The position numbers were made by a program, and so were the translations under genes. DNA of 64,000 nt. It comes from Epiperipatus broadwayi (lineage: Eukaryota; Onychophora; Udeonychophora; Euonychophora; Peripatidae). Positions 34,466-48,573 of the stretch are shown here, one piece after another. The stretch spans positions 748,001 to 812,000 of the forward strand of contig JAQFVV010000152.1 of NCBI GenBank assembly GCA_028023455.1, written 5' to 3'. The first letter of the stretch is position 1; every line of letters begins with the position of its first letter. A model generated the notes under the pieces. The model saw only the letters and a list, made by a program, of their open reading frames with translations. It was not told the origin of the DNA and did no database searches.

Positions 34466-36224
34466 TTGCAAATTCATTTCTTTTTTTTTAATCTGACAGG
34501 TTTTTTTTTCAAATAATATCTGGATACAATCATTAATTACAAATTTAGTTAAAATAAAGTACAAATCAGACTCACCAAAAAAAAAATACTTGTCATTTAT
34601 CTCTTATTGACAAATATTAATAATCCATTTATGGTAATAATATAGTTATGCAATTTCTAGCTAGCATTTAAAGAAGTGCTAATTCTTCATTTCAGCTGGA
34701 GTTATTCAAAGTATCATTCATAATTGTTCCAGATTGGATCTAGCTAACTGTTAGTAGTGTCTCTCTTTTTTATTCAAAAGGCATAGTGAAATTCTTTGAG
34801 ATATGAATGAAGTAGTATTTCTTTCTAATCAGGAGAAAAGATAAACTGATTTTTTGTATCCAAAATCTTTAGTTCTTTTTTAAAAAACTAAATTTGTATT
34901 TCATTTTGCTTAGAAGAAGAAAAAAATTTCTTATTTTTTTTATTGAAATGAATAATGGATTGTTCATTTCATGTTTTCAAACTTAAAAAGCAATAAAAAA
35001 CAACAATAAAAATGATTTTCCTTATTAAAAGTACTTTTTAGATATCCATTGGGTATTTATTTATCCAGGCATTTGTCAATAAAACAAGATTGTTCAAGTG
35101 CAGTTTGTTAATAAGATCTGTCTAGGGGCTTCTGCTTTTGTGGCAACTGTAGAAAAGCAATTGGTGTGAGAGAAAATTGTGTTTTATTTCTTTTGTTTTA
35201 AGTAAAGTTGATGACCAGTAAAATTTTTGTTGTGCATAACTCTGTAAAAATACAATACATATGTATAAAACACAGATTTAATGTTTGCTTGATGCTATTG
35301 GATTTCTTTATCCAATAGATTAGTCAGCATGAGAGACAAGCTTTTACCTAGTGTTTGTCTTAACAGTGATTCAATTTCATTTTGGGGGATAAAGTAAACT
35401 TGGATTTATTTTAATTTGCATTTGTTTTTCCAGGCTTTAGATTGTGGCTGGAACTTGATATAGTCCATATCATTCTTTTGTTCCATCTAACTTCCATTGT
35501 GAGCTTACAAGCTTATCTCTATTGAAGCTATGTATTATATATATATTCTTCATGCCAACTTATAAATAAATCATTTTTAACTGGTGGCTTTCAATTTATA
35601 ATTAAATAATTTTAATTTATGGGAAATTTGTTTGTTAAAAGTTTATAAAAATGTGTATGTGTTTAATGGAGGGTCAGAAAGAGAACTGAGATTAAATAAT
35701 TAAATAATGCTCCAATGGCATATCCAATTTTAGAAAATTCTAAAATACAATTAACTTAAAATTCAGCTAATTAAATTCATGAATATTTTAATTAATAAAG
35801 GCACATTAGTTTAGAGTCTAGATACATTTATAATTGGTATAGAAATCTTATTTAAGTAATGAAAGAAAATAATCTCTTTGCATTTTATATTTATAAGAAT
35901 GGTTTCAGTATTTTACCTCGCAGTATAAAGATATTAATGTACGGTTAATTACTGCCAAGAATGCCATAGACAAAAAGCTTTAAGAGTTTGGAAAACTTTA
36001 CCAATTAATAAAATAGATACAAGATTAAAGTGTCATTAAACTAATTAAAATTGTTATCATCAAAAATATATTTTAATTAAAATTAATTTAGATGCCTTTT
36101 GTCTAAAGTCGTATAAATACCTCAGAAAATGTTATTTTTTCATTCTTATTCTGATTCTTATTCGTTATTCTTTTGAGAAGATTATTCAAGATTGTAATTA
36201 TCAAGAATATTTTATTATTTGGTA

Positions 36225-36550
36225 TACTATGTTAATCAGTGAATAGAGAGTTGATGTTCACTTCGCCTTTGCCATCTCTGGGGAGCATGAGTTTGAATTC
36301 CAACGGAGTGAGATGAAGTGCTGCACATCTGAAGTTGTTGCTGCCATGAATTCAGTCAGCTGACTTGCCATGCTGACCTTCAAGAAATTAGTAACCACCT
36401 AGTTAATTAAGCCACTTGCAGACAAATATTTTCTGAAAACCCAGCCTATCTTCAATCAACTATTAATATCTGAGAAAAGCATAATCCAGGACTGCATGAA
36501 TTGTGCCATGAAAGCTATGCATTACCATTACATCTTGCATTGCTCTTTGT
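36225..36550 (+). mobile_element. Possible second tRNA-related SINE family
   Basis: CAGTGAATAGAGAGTTGATG resembles box A of a tRNA (CAGTGGATAGAGCGTTGG), and GGGGAGCATGAGTTTGAATTCC about 50 bases on resembles box B (GGTTCGAATCC). About 220 bases of less A+T-rich sequence follow (GTGCTGCACATCTGAAGTTG). One copy only, no clear target duplication, so the call rests on the two boxes and their spacing. Confidence 0.5.
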
Positions 36551-38009
36551 ATATTTTTACATATTTTTAAATTCTTTGTGAATGTATCAACTCTAGACTT
36601 GAAGTTTCTGCATTCGTATGACCAAAAAAAAAACTATTCATATGTATTTGATGTTCTCTTTTACTTGTATAATTTATTTTATTTTGTTAACTTTTTTTAA
36701 TATTTTGTTTTAATTAACCTATATTGTTAAGAATGATTGAATAGACTGCTAGATGTGGTCATTCTTAAAGTTTACATATGTGCTAGATTTATTATTCTAA
36801 ATATCAAGTGATGGAAAGCTAATTTTTGCAAACACTTTTTCATCTCTGAAAAATTCTGAGAATTGTTTTTCTCTTCCCCTTTAAAGGTAAGCTAATTAAT
36901 TGAAAGAGCAAAGACATTTTAAACTCCTTCCCTTGCTCTTAAAATATGTTGTTTTTCTAAAATATTGCCCTTAAAATGTGTTGTTTTTCTAAAATGTAGT
37001 CTGACATGCATTTCAATTATAGATTTTACTTTTGCATTCAGAAAATAAGCTGTTTGATAAACAATTATAAAAGTTGAATTAGTGTTGAAAATAATATTAA
37101 AACTTAGATTAATTTGTAATTTATTTGAACGGACAAATATGTTGTTTAATTTACTTTAGCCCAGATAAGTTAAGGTCAGTTTTCATAAACATCTCATTAT
37201 AATTATTTATGTAAATCACAGGCTTCTCCAGCTATCATGCAATATATTTCTTCTAATGTAATATCTATAGGATAGATCTTCAATTAAACAGGTTATTGGA
37301 ATCTTTTAATTATATTAGGCCTTAATTTGGCCAGTAAGGTAGGATATGACTACTTGTGTAAACTTATAATGCAATCACTTATACTTTTTTTGTTGATCTT
37401 TTAATATTTATCACTTACGCCTTTTTATTAAATTGTATGGCTGGGTTCTTTATAGATATATATTTTCATTAATTTTGTACATTCTTCCTTCAAGCAGATG
37501 TTCATTCCTGGTTTGGGAAAATAGATTTGCCGAATATTCTTAAATATGATTCTCCTAAAGGCAGGCAGCAGGCATATCTCTATAATTCTATACCCAGAAT
37601 ATTTCTGCCATTATTCGTAGTATTATCAATGCAGCTGCTCATTCATGCTTGATAATAATAGCTTTGTTACTGATTGTGGGAGCAAATGTTCATTCCTACT
37701 TCCCATGATCCTCTAATCTGATTGACTTCTTGGGTCTAATCTCACCATGGAGAGCATACCCCATCTTTGTTTTATCATCAGATATTATCCTTTGTTGTTT
37801 ATAACCTAATATTGTGCTTTGTATTTCTTAATGTATTTTCAAGCCTGATATTCCAAGCATGCAGGCCTTCATAATTTTGAGTATATGATATTAATCTATT
37901 CATGGTTGTAATTTTGATATAGTTAATTACATACTACCATCTTAACCCTGCTTAATTATTCATTAATTAATCATTACACTACTGTAAAACATCCACTCTA
38001 GAGATTATT

Positions 38010-38180
38010 AAAACATATATAAATAATATTTATTTCATATAAAGCACAGATAGTTAGTTGAAATTAAATTGAAAGGCTGCAAACTTTTTGTGTTTATTAT
38101 AATACTTATTTGACAGCCAATTAGATGTTATGATAGCTGTCTGAATAATAATCAAACCATAAACACAAGACAGATAATTT
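38010..38180. repeat. Direct repeat, unit 1
   Basis: TAAATAATATTTATTTCATA TAAAGCACAG...TGAAAGGCTGCAAAC...CAGCCAATTAGATGTTATGA...CTGTCTGAATAATAATCAAA CCATAAACACAA recurs about 363 bases downstream with modest divergence. Confidence 0.85.
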
Positions 38181-38372
38181 TATAAGAAAAGGGCAGTCTA
38201 CCCTTTTCTTTACTTGTCTTTCTATATATCTAAGCCAGTCTGAATATTTAGGTTTGAAATCGTAAAGCTTTAAATATCTTCACATTTAACTCATGGAGTC
38301 TAAATTACAAACATACAGTGTGAAATCCTATGGTTTACTACACAGGAGTTTTTAGATGTTATAACTTGCAGT

Positions 38373-38540
38373 AACATATGTAAATAATATTTATTTTATA
38401 TAAAGCACATATAGTTGAAATTAAATTGAAAGGCTGCAAACATTTCACACTTATTATAATACTTATCTGGCAGCCAATCAGATGTTATCATGGCTGTCTG
38501 AATAATAATTAAACCATAAACACAAAACATATAAAACTTA
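38373..38540. repeat. Direct repeat, unit 2
   Basis: The second copy of the ~165-base unit, with CAGCCAATCAGATGTTATCA and CTGTCTGAATAATAATTAAA CCATAAACACAA. The spacer between the units is not repeated. Confidence 0.85.
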
Positions 38541-38744
38541 TAGTCCCTCTATTGTATGTAAATTATCAATAATTAAGTAGCTTAGTTACTAGTTAAATTT
38601 TATTTTAACCTGTAAGAAATGCAATAATCTTAGGTTTAAATCTGGACATATAAATTTGACTTTGGTTTAGTTTTTCTATATTATTGTTACTAATAAATCT
38701 GTATACACTATCTCTCACATTTTGTGTTTTGATTACCATAATTA

Positions 38745-39000
38745 TTTAATATAGTTTTAAGAGATTCTTATATCTCCCTGACATAGTGGCATATAAGAAA
38801 AAGGGCTTGTATGCTAACATCAAATGTGTTAGTCAAGTGAAAATTGTCCTGGGGGCATAGGTAATGACGTTCGACTTTGTATTGTTTGTGGTAATTTTTA
38901 TATCAATGTTATATCCTGACATGTTAGTTAATGGTAATTTCTTGATTCTTAACATTAATTTTACTGACTATACTTATCTGACCATTACATTATGTATTTG
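38745..39000. repeat. Dispersed repeat, family F, copy 1
   Basis: CCTGGGGGCATAGGTAATGA...TTGTATTGTTTGTGGTAATT...TTATATC...TATCTGACCATTACATTATG parallels 46070-46310. The shared stretch immediately precedes the gag remnant here, so it may be its 3' flank or LTR-proximal sequence. Confidence 0.7.
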
Positions 39001-39159
39001 GATGTTTACTTTTATCAATCCCTATATGCCTTCACTTTCTTTCAGTAGTTTTAGTTCATTATCATCTTACTTGTGTTTGTTCAACAGGTTCAACGTCTCC
39101 TATTTGTTCTTTTATTTGAACATGTTTGTGTTCATTATGTTCATTTTTATTTAATAGGT

Positions 39160-40860
39160 TTGGTTCAGATTGATTTAAAAGTTAATTATATATTTTTTCA
39201 TTTTTTCTCTGATTTGAATGATTTCATCCATTGTTTCCTCTTTAATTTGTATTTGCTCAATTTTTTCATATATTTTATATTGATTGTCATCTTGTTTTTG
39301 GTCTGTTTCTAGTTTCAATTCAATCTGTTTTTGAGTATAGTCCTCTTTTGATTATTTTTTCTAGTTCAGTTTATTTGCTTTCTAAGCATTTTATTTCTTG
39401 TGTCGAGACTTCTTTCACTTGTATTGAGTGAGTCAAGGATTTCTGCTGCACATCTTCAATATTATATTGATCTGCAACAATTATTATATGTGATACATGT
39501 TTAGGAAAATTATGCCTGAGAATTTTGACTAATTGATGCATAGACAAAGGGAACACTATTAAGGTTTTTAATTTAAAACCACTTGAGTCCTAAAGAATTG
39601 ATTATAGCTGGTTTTATGTATATTATATTTTTCTTGGGAGACTTAATAATGAAAGTTATCTTATCTAAGCTCTCCCCACAAGCTTATCAAGATGGAATAC
39701 TTATAATCCTTGTAAGTTTAGGGCTTATTAAAAAGAAATTATTCACAGTCTTTCACTGCGACATATAAATGATTGCTGTCATTTGCAATCTTTTTCAATT
39801 TTCTGTTAAATCACATAGAGCAAATAGCTTTTTAAATTCTGTTGGTATTTGGAGAAATTATCTAAATATACTCTCTTGAACATCTTAACCTTAAGAAACA
39901 TTAAGATCATTGAATTCTCATTAAAACTGTCATTATTATAACTAGTACTTTGCATTTTATAACTATCTGGTTTTAATAACACTCTGTGTATAGAACCACT
40001 ATCTTCCTGCTTAACAGGACTGTTAGCTAAAGGATACTTTTACTTTATTTAGTTTCAAAGGTTGATTCTTTTATAGTACAGTGATTGTTTCTCACAAGGC
40101 TAATATCTTCATGTCTTATAAGCTGGAATTCTTGTATTTTCTGCTGCTAACTTCATATTTTTTAACAAATCTTGAATAAACTCCTGTTCCTTCTTAAAGG
40201 TGGTAATTTTTGCTCTGCAATATTATAATTTTATTTGATCTTATTTGGTAAATCATTTAATTTTTGACTAACACCTACTAAATCTGTGTGAACCTGCTTA
40301 ACATCCTTCTCAAGATCAAATCTCAAAATGTTTTACTTCACACACCTCCACTCTTGATTCTTACACAGATTCCATCAACTCTTGCTTTACAGCCTGCAGC
40401 GTAGCACTAATCTGAGATTGAATACTGACAATCAATCTGAATCAGTTGAGCTTATGTACTCTCATTAAATTTTTTTTTTACTTCCATGCTGTTTCTCAAT
40501 ACTACTTCTGAATCTAATTCATTTTAAAATGTTCCACTATACTCTTGGAATGTACCTCTAAACTTTTCATTTTGTTGCTCATTTCACCTTATGTTCTGAT
40601 AGCTTTTCAGTAGCTTCTTCTAATTTTAATTCTAAACTATTTAGTTTATAATCAAAATAGTGAGATACTTTGTCAAACAATCTTTAATACTTTCTATTTT
40701 TTTATCTGAATCCTGCTTCATTAATCTGCAAATTAATTCCATCTTTTCAAATCATTAAGGACAGACATAGTTTCTTCTCTGTCTTATTTTAATTTAATTT
40801 CCATTTCTTCAATAAGAACACTGCTAAGCCATTAATATATGATTTGGATGAAGATCTCTC
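39160..40860 (-). pseudogene. Retroelement gag remnant (coiled-coil plus capsid-like part)
   Basis: The - strand, with frameshifts and stops, encodes a coiled-coil region: LFDKVSHYFDYKLNSLELKL, EEATEKLSEHKV, then IVSIQSQISATLQAVKQELM and LEKDVKQVHTDLVGVSQKLN. Further on is an open stretch (39371-39556) with QLVKILRHNFPKHVSHIIIV ADQYNIEDVQ. A long N-terminal coiled coil followed by an L-x-x-[H/K]-F-P-x-H-[V/I]-x-x-[I/V]-I-capsid-like segment is the layout of gag proteins of some invertebrate Ty3/Gypsy elements. No zinc knuckle or pol follows in the right place. The assignment is by resemblance only. Confidence 0.5.
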
Positions 40861-40954
40861 AGCCCCATATAGCTTTTTGAGTTAAATAGCTGGGTTTGAA
40901 AATATGTAGGTGACTGAAAATTTTAGATTTTCCACTCAATAGATAACTTTTAGA

Positions 40955-41160
40955 TAAATGCTGACTTTAGGTTGGTATTCTTAAATCCAGTGTCTGAAAC
41001 TATCCTAGCACCTCACTGATGAGTTCCAAAGTATGAAACTATTGGTCTGAGGTTAGAGTGTGGTTTCTAGATAGAGATTTTAAAATGCTTTCTCTTGCTG
41101 GCTTGCTGGCATTTATCAATAAAGCTTGTTAGAGAAATTAGCACAGCTCATTGTTAATTA
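40955..41160. repeat. Dispersed repeat, family E, copy 2
   Basis: GGTTGGTATTCTTAAATCCA, GTGTCTGAAACTATCCTAGC, GGCATTTATCAATAAAGCTT and GCTCATTGTTAATTA follow the order seen at 16829-17030. The CACCTCACTGATGAG piece inside resembles the interior of family B, so the two families may be related. Confidence 0.65.
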
Positions 41161-42589
41161 TCTTTTTACATTTCTAATCACTAAAAGATCTAAAAATTTT
41201 AACTTAACAAAATCTAACACTCCTCCTTCTACTACATATTTTATATAATAATCAAAGCAGTTAAAACTCATTTACCAACTCTTCCAATTTATCATTCTCG
41301 ACTACAAACAATCACCCATATATGTAATAAATAACTTTACATATAAACAATTCTTTTTAATAATAATTTTCTCTTCCAAATAATTAATATAAACTGAATG
41401 AATTAAGGGAAAGAAATAATATAACCTATTATCCACCCTTCCTTAATCTTAAAAATTACCATTATAAGTAAAATACATAGAATCTACCAATAATAAAAGC
41501 AAATCTTTAATAATTTTAATTTTATTCTTTGAAAAAGATTCATGACCATACAAATATAATTAACTATAAGTTTCTTACAATACCTATATATAATTTTCTC
41601 TTCTGTATGACACTCTCTTTGGTATCGTCTCAATATTGATATGTTGGATGGATCTTTTTTCTTCATTAATTATCAAAGTTTCATTAAATTTTGTATGAAT
41701 TTACCAGTAGGGAATGCTAGATTTTGATACTCCATAGTAAAAATGAATTAAATTGACTTCTTAATATTATAAATCATTTAAGAATATAATTTAGTACTTT
41801 ACTGATAAGAAAACAAATATTTAAAAAAAAATTATAACTTTAACTTTACTTGATTGGAAATAAAAGTTTTGTGACACAATAATTATTGACCACTTATTGA
41901 ATGACTGAATACTTAATACCTATATTTATTTAACTTTCCTTAGATATAATATTAAAATACATTTTCAGCACTGAAATATTATTAAAATAATTTTACTACT
42001 AAGTTTGAAATATAAAATATTATTTAAACAATTTTAAATAATAAAACTAATTTTTATCAATCTAAATTTGAAATATTATTGAAACAAATTTAATACTAAG
42101 TTTATTATATTTTCAACAAAAATTAAAATAATTTGAAACATTTCTTGAATATAATTAATAAATTATTTGTAGCAACCAGGAACTAAAGTGACTTAATTTA
42201 TCTGAAATGTGTGCACAAAGATGAACACACACATTGCAGAGTTTATGATTTCATTATTAATATTTTATAATAATTAAATAAGAATTATTTAAAATAATTA
42301 TCTAAGAATAAAAATTATTTAAAATACATTTGAAAAACTTACTGAATATTAAATTTTATAGCTAAAATTGTTACTTTAGCATTATATTCTGACTAACTAA
42401 TTTTAAACTATACTTATAATATATTATTAATTTTATTACTATGTTTAAGTACTATAACTTTAAAATAGTTTAGATAAGCTTTTTAGTCATTTACACAATA
42501 TATTTTAACTTGTTTTATGCATAAAATTAATATGGAATGATACTAATAGATAAGAATTTAATTTTTTTTATAAAACTGAATATATTACA

Positions 42590-42885
42590 ATTTTTTAATG
42601 GACTGTGGCAAATAGCTTGATCACATAGGTCAGAGTAGTTTGAGTTTAAATGAAAGAATAGAGGTTCATAAAACTAGGGTTAAAAATAAGTACCTTAGTT
42701 GTGGTTTATATGTAAAAGATACAGGCCACATTATTAATTTTAATGAAGCTAAGGTTATCATCTTTGCGAGAAATGAAATTAAAATAAGAATTAAAAAAAA
42801 ATCTTTATTGTTAAAATTTATAATTCCAAAGCAGTTAACTTATTTGAAAGTTCTTGTAATATTAAGGATGAATGGAAGTTAAGTA
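42590..42885 (+). pseudogene. Penelope-like element, GIY-YIG endonuclease remnant, second copy
   Basis: The open frame 42640-42882, extended upstream through one stop, reads SLSLNERIEVHKTRVKNKYL, then LYVKDTGHIINFNEAKVIIF ARNE and IRIKKKSLLLKF. This fits the second half of the GIY-YIG domain of Penelope-like elements: L-x-x-R-[I/L]-x-x-H-K...H-x-x-x-T-G-H-x-I-[N/D]-F-x-x-[A/T]-K-[V/I]-[I/L], then a Glu-containing helix. The N-terminal GIY/YIG part is lost. No reverse transcriptase is seen. Confidence 0.65.
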
Positions 42886-43998
42886 AAATTGTGTGTAATG
42901 TTTCATTTAAATATGTTATTTTGTAGTTCCTTACATTTCAAAAGTCTGCATGTAACTTTGAAACCATTGATAGTGTTTTAGAGTTTATTTTATTGGCTAG
43001 TCTGGTTGAGTTGTGAATTTGGGATGGTTTTGATTATTAGAAACATGTATGGATACAATATTTAGGGTGGATCTTAATTAGGCAGGGGTTAATATAATAT
43101 TTTATTCTGTGTTTGTATTGATTGAGCCAATTAGATATTACCACACCAGACAAAAATACATATGTCCATTTTTGCAATCTTATAAGTGGTTACTCACTCA
43201 TGTTTTAGTATAACCATAATTTCCAGGCTTTAATAATTAATTAAGTTTTTATTGCTAAATTATTTATTTTGTTTTTGATATCATAAATTCATGTTTTTTT
43301 AGTTCTATAAGTAGATTATTATTACTGCTTCCTAGAAATTGATTAGACAAGTGTTTTCTAGATGTAGTCACTTCAAGGTAGACATATCTCTCTTTTATAT
43401 TTGTTTATACTTGGGTAACCATAGTTGTTTTTTTATATTATTATCAAAGTAGATTAATTTTCCTGCTTGGTAGTGATAAGTCCATGTAGCAGTTATATAG
43501 ATAGATGTCTTTTCTTGCTGTATATGACTCATTGATCTGATGAATTTTTTGGGTATGGTCATACCAAGGCAGACATATTTTATTTGATCTTTTCATCATA
43601 AAATAAAATTATGTATTTATTATAATCTGGCATCATATTAAGTTATTTTTTAAATATATTTTAAGACTGAGATTCCAATCATGTAGAAAGTCATAGTCTT
43701 AAATCACATGCATTATTTATTAGCAACTGTGATTTTAACGCATGTAAATGATTGCTTTTAGTTGACCCATATCTATAGGTTGTGGAAATAAGTCCCCCAA
43801 TGTTAATAAAAGAACTTGGATAATAATGCTGTTCAATCACCATAACTATTATATTCATTAATTCATTGGTTTGAATTTAGTCCTAAGAATGTAGTCACAT
43901 ATGAACTTTTCTTTCACTTTGTTATTTTTTTAAATTGTTACTAATATATATATTATAATTCGAATACAGACATTGATTAATAATTTATATATATATAT

Positions 43999-46010
43999 TG
44001 TAATGATCCAGAGAAAGAGCTTAACATGATCTGCACTACAGGGCGCCATCTAGGCATTTGAACCTAGAAAAATTTATAAAGTAGGCAGATACGTAAGTAA
44101 AAAAAAATATATATATATTTTTTTTAAATTTTGATTCCGGTCGTTAGCCCAAGTCACTAGCTTAGGGAGTAGCAGAGATTTAATAATATAATATCTTATC
44201 TAATTATATTTCAATATTAAAAAATAAATAAAATAAGCCACTGCCAGTAATTAACATACAAAAATATTTATTTACGCACATATAAAATCATTCTAATTTG
44301 AGGAATAAGTTTAACATTTTAGATATTTATATTAATCTTTAATTTTACATTTAAATAGATTTCAATAATAAGTTTAATATTTATTTAGTGAGTCAAGTAT
44401 GAATAGACTATACAGATTGTATTTGAAAAGAAAATATTCTATCCCTTATTTATCCCTAGGCTAAAAAGTTTGCAGTCAAACTGGTGTCAATCCATCTGCT
44501 ACATTTATGTATTCAATGTAGCATGAAAATACGACAACACAAAATACTATACTGTCAGGAATGTACGTCTGAACAGTAAGTAGAGTTAGAGAAGACATTG
44601 TCTCTCCACCAACAGGAATGCTACATCTGTTGGCAAGTAGAACAATAAACATAAAACTCCATAGGAATGGACTGCGGTCCTTTGCCGTCTTACAAACCCA
44701 TCCATAGGCAAACAGAAGGTGTGTGGCGTATATATGCAATCCTGCCCGTAGCGGATCTCATACTACATCTACTAATTACACAAATGTATCCAAACCATTG
44801 AGCCAATTCAACTATGAATGAATAACCTAAGATTACCCTCCCTTAATATAACTTTACAAAACTATATAGCCATTCATGCCCGACTTAAATTTAACATTTA
44901 TTACGTTCGCACAGATGAATTTTATAAAATTTGTTTTAAAATGTTGAGTATAGATCGGCTGCACAGATTCCATGGTTAAAAACATTCCAAAATAAACATA
45001 ACCGATCAAAATACAAAGTCATCGATAATGTCAATTGCATAGGGAATACAAAAAAACCCAATGGTGTTCATCATAAGACACCGCAGTGACATGATGACAT
45101 ATATATTCCAATCGACTATGAAACAGCAACATAATTAACCGCTAACGAATCTATGCAACATCTATACCCAACTTTAAATTTCATGCATTTAAATAATTTA
45201 TACGATAAGTATTAATACAAATAAAAAAATAATAAAATGAAAATGATTTTTTTTAAAGCAAAACATATAAAATTTTAAACATTATCAATTGATTTTAAAC
45301 TTAAAAGTCAGATAGAAGTTTATAAACTTGAACGAAAGTTCTTAATTATTTTTAAATTTTAGAGTTCATGTCAATAGTTTACAGTAGAAGAAATCACTGC
45401 TCTTGATGTAAATTTCCACTGAGTCTTTATTTGAAAACCCGGTCAGATGTTCCAGAGGTAGCATTAGCTGGTTCATTTTGGTATCACAGCCAGTTCATTT
45501 TTTAAAATAGAGAGAGAGTGTGATATGTGCGTCCTATCACCGACCCTCAAAAACAAACCGGAAAAACTGACTGCAACTCAATATTTTTCTTTTTATAGTC
45601 CTCCTATGGATTCCATGAACAAAGATGTCACTGTTCCATTTTTTCGTTATGGTCCGGGCCTTTATTTGCTGCTTCTATATTGGACAAGCTAATTCTTTAT
45701 TCCTTATCTAATTTTGATCTGACTTTTTAATTACACAGCTTTTGGATAATTAATAAACAATCATTTCCATCTACAAAAATATTTTATCTTTAAGTCTTGT
45801 ACTTTTTTTTATAAAAAAGTACGTTCAAATACTTATTTATTTGTTTTTTAAAAAATATTTTTAAAGTTTTGAATCTGTGCGAATATATATGTTTAACAAA
45901 CATTTTAATTTTAGCGTTTAGTTTTTTTTTTTTAATAGATTTTATTTTTATTTGCGAACTTTAAGATTTTATTTTAAATTAATGTAACGACATATTTATA
46001 TATCGTTACA
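43999..46010 (+). mobile_element. ~1.95 kb dispersed element, copy 3 (diverged)
   Basis: Begins TGTAATGATCCAGAG and ends TCGTTACA. It keeps CAGGGCGCCATCTAGGC, GTAGGCAGATACGTAAG, AACTCCATAGGAATGGACTG and CTGTGCGAATATATATG in the same order as copies 1 and 2. The end hairpin (45983-46010) has perfect 8-base arms TGTAACGA / TCGTTACA. Flanks are AT dinucleotide repeats on both sides, so a target duplication cannot be judged. Confidence 0.75.
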
Positions 46011-46069
46011 ATATATATATATATTCTTTACCTCTCTCATTTGTGACTTATTTATCACTATTAGCATTT

Positions 46070-46310
46070 AAGTTCTTAAGAGTGTCTTGAATCTTTCTAA
46101 CTCAGTGGGATATAGTAAAGGGCATATATGTTAACATCTAATGCAATACTCATGTGGAAATTGTACTGGGGGTATAGGCAATGAGGTTTGACGTTGTATT
46201 GTTTGTGGTAATGTTTATATAGATGTTACACAAGTGTGAATTAGTGATCATTACTTTGTTCTTAAAATTAGTTTTGCTGATATATCTGACCATTACAATA
46301 TATTTGACAG
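46070..46310. repeat. Dispersed repeat, family F, copy 2
   Basis: ACTGGGGGTATAGGCAATGA...TTGTATTGTTTGTGGTAATG...ATATATCTGACCATTACAAT matches family F copy 1 in order and orientation. Confidence 0.7.
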
Positions 46311-48573
46311 ATGATTATTCAGAATATGTGGATTTAAAAAATATTTATTTTCTTCAGTTTCACAATTAATTGATTTCAAGTTGATTTTAGAAGAAAGAGA
46401 TAAAAATAAGTGGTCTCTATAAGGCAGGAGTACATCGTGCTTCATTAGTTTTAATATTTCAAAAGACTCCCTCATGGGAAATCATACTTTTCAAATTAGC
46501 AAGTAACCAAATCCGGAAAAATGTATAGTAAAAGCTGGTGTATTTAATTTTTGATTGAAGGTATTTTTATGCTCATTAATTCTGGCATTAAGTTATCAAT
46601 TGAATTAATCTACATAGCTTTTTGATAACTGTGAGTATGGAATTTTATAAACAGTTTGGTATTTCAAAAGTACTTTGTCATTAGGTTTATGGGAAAAATC
46701 ATTTTTTTTGCTACTGGAAAAAGTAGTCTTTATGTTAAAATTCGATAGTCTTGTACTGATTTTTATCAGTGACTCCTTTAATATAAGGTAAAACCACTTT
46801 ATAATGTTGAATTATCAATTTTATTCTCTCTTTTTTTTTAGTATCAGTGCTATATAAAGTTTTATCTATGATGTTTTTATGGCAAGTTGCAAATATGGCC
46901 ATACACAGCTTATGGATATATACATAACGTTAAGTTTAAAAAAAATTGAAATTCAGTTAAAGCTGATAAGGATTACTACATAATCGAAAGCGCTTCAAAA
47001 GAGTTTAAACTCTAATATTGTTTATACCGTTAATTATGTATGTTTATATATATATATATTGAAACCTTCCAAAGGGGGATCAAAGTGTAGGTCTAAACAC
47101 TCATCTAAATCAGTACAAGAGCTCTTATGTATTAATAAACATTTATTAAGTTCTCTTACAGGCTATTTGAACAATAACTAAATAAGTCCTCTCATAGACT
47201 AATGATGCAGTAATTAATACATTCTTTTATAAAATGTTGGTAGACCAATGGTTGATTGATAATTCATTGTTACATTCTACAAACAATAAAAATGAATAGT
47301 GATATTAATCTCATGTTATTAAATATTAAATAATTCATTTGTAAAAAATACTAACTTTGCAATGATAATCTAAAATAATAAGATAATTTAGGTTCTTTTA
47401 ACTAAATAGCAGTAATAATAACAATGATACTCCTATTTTTTTAACATCTTATCAATACTTTCTTTTATAAAGAAGTACGGGTTTATCTAAAGATGGGCTT
47501 AAACATAGTATCGGCCAGCAAAGATTAACTCTTATTTTTGGTTTATAATTATATCATTAACTAAATTTTTAAATTTAAAAATAATTATCTAACAAAAGCA
47601 AATCTAAAGTAATGCAGGAGGTAAAAGGGCATTTTGTTGTGTCAAACACATCATTAAAGAATCTAGCAACAAGAGTATCAATAAAGTAGATTTATATAAA
47701 TTTAATTGCATATATAATGTATTGCATAAACTGTATTAATGTGACAATTTCAAAGTAATATGTACTCTTACATATACTTTGATCACTTTTACTATTTAAA
47801 TGGATTTTCTGGTATATGGATGTGACAAATGGCAACAGAAGCAGAAACGTAATTAAAAAATAAAATAAATATTTATTGCAAAAACTAATTATATTTTCTT
47901 TTCGGTTTACAATTTAACAAAAATAAATTTACTGTTATTTTTAATGATAAAAATGAATTAAAGAAACGTTTACATCAGTTAATACAAAATTAGATATAGT
48001 GCACATATATACCATATCTGTGATATATTTAGGTTATACAAATAAATAAATAAAGAGAAATCTCCTGCATTTTGAATTTAATAATCAATAATACATACTA
48101 AGGTTAAATAGTTCATCTGAATATACTAAAGATATAATTGTAGCTAGTAATATAATACGATATATTTATATTGAAATTAATGTATAATTTCATAATATAT
48201 AATTTATAATTCAAATGATACAATATAAAGAAGTATGTTGTATTAGTTTTAGATCAACAAAACACGTGGAGCAGAGAAATACAAACTCATTATTTTACTC
48301 AACACACAGCCATTTGAAATATATATAATAAGGAGTAGGGAAATAGTTACACAAATGCCCTTCACAATGCCCATTATAATGTATAAATTGAAATACCTAC
48401 ATATTTATGGGCATTGATAAAAAGAAAAGAATTCTTACACTAAAATGGGCAGAGCACTACTGGATCAAGGCTACATGTATATGTGTCCCATTAGTTTCTA
48501 CTGCTAATATAAGGAAAGGCCTAACAAATAATATTTAAATAAAATGAGAATTCACCAATGTCATTGTCACAAT

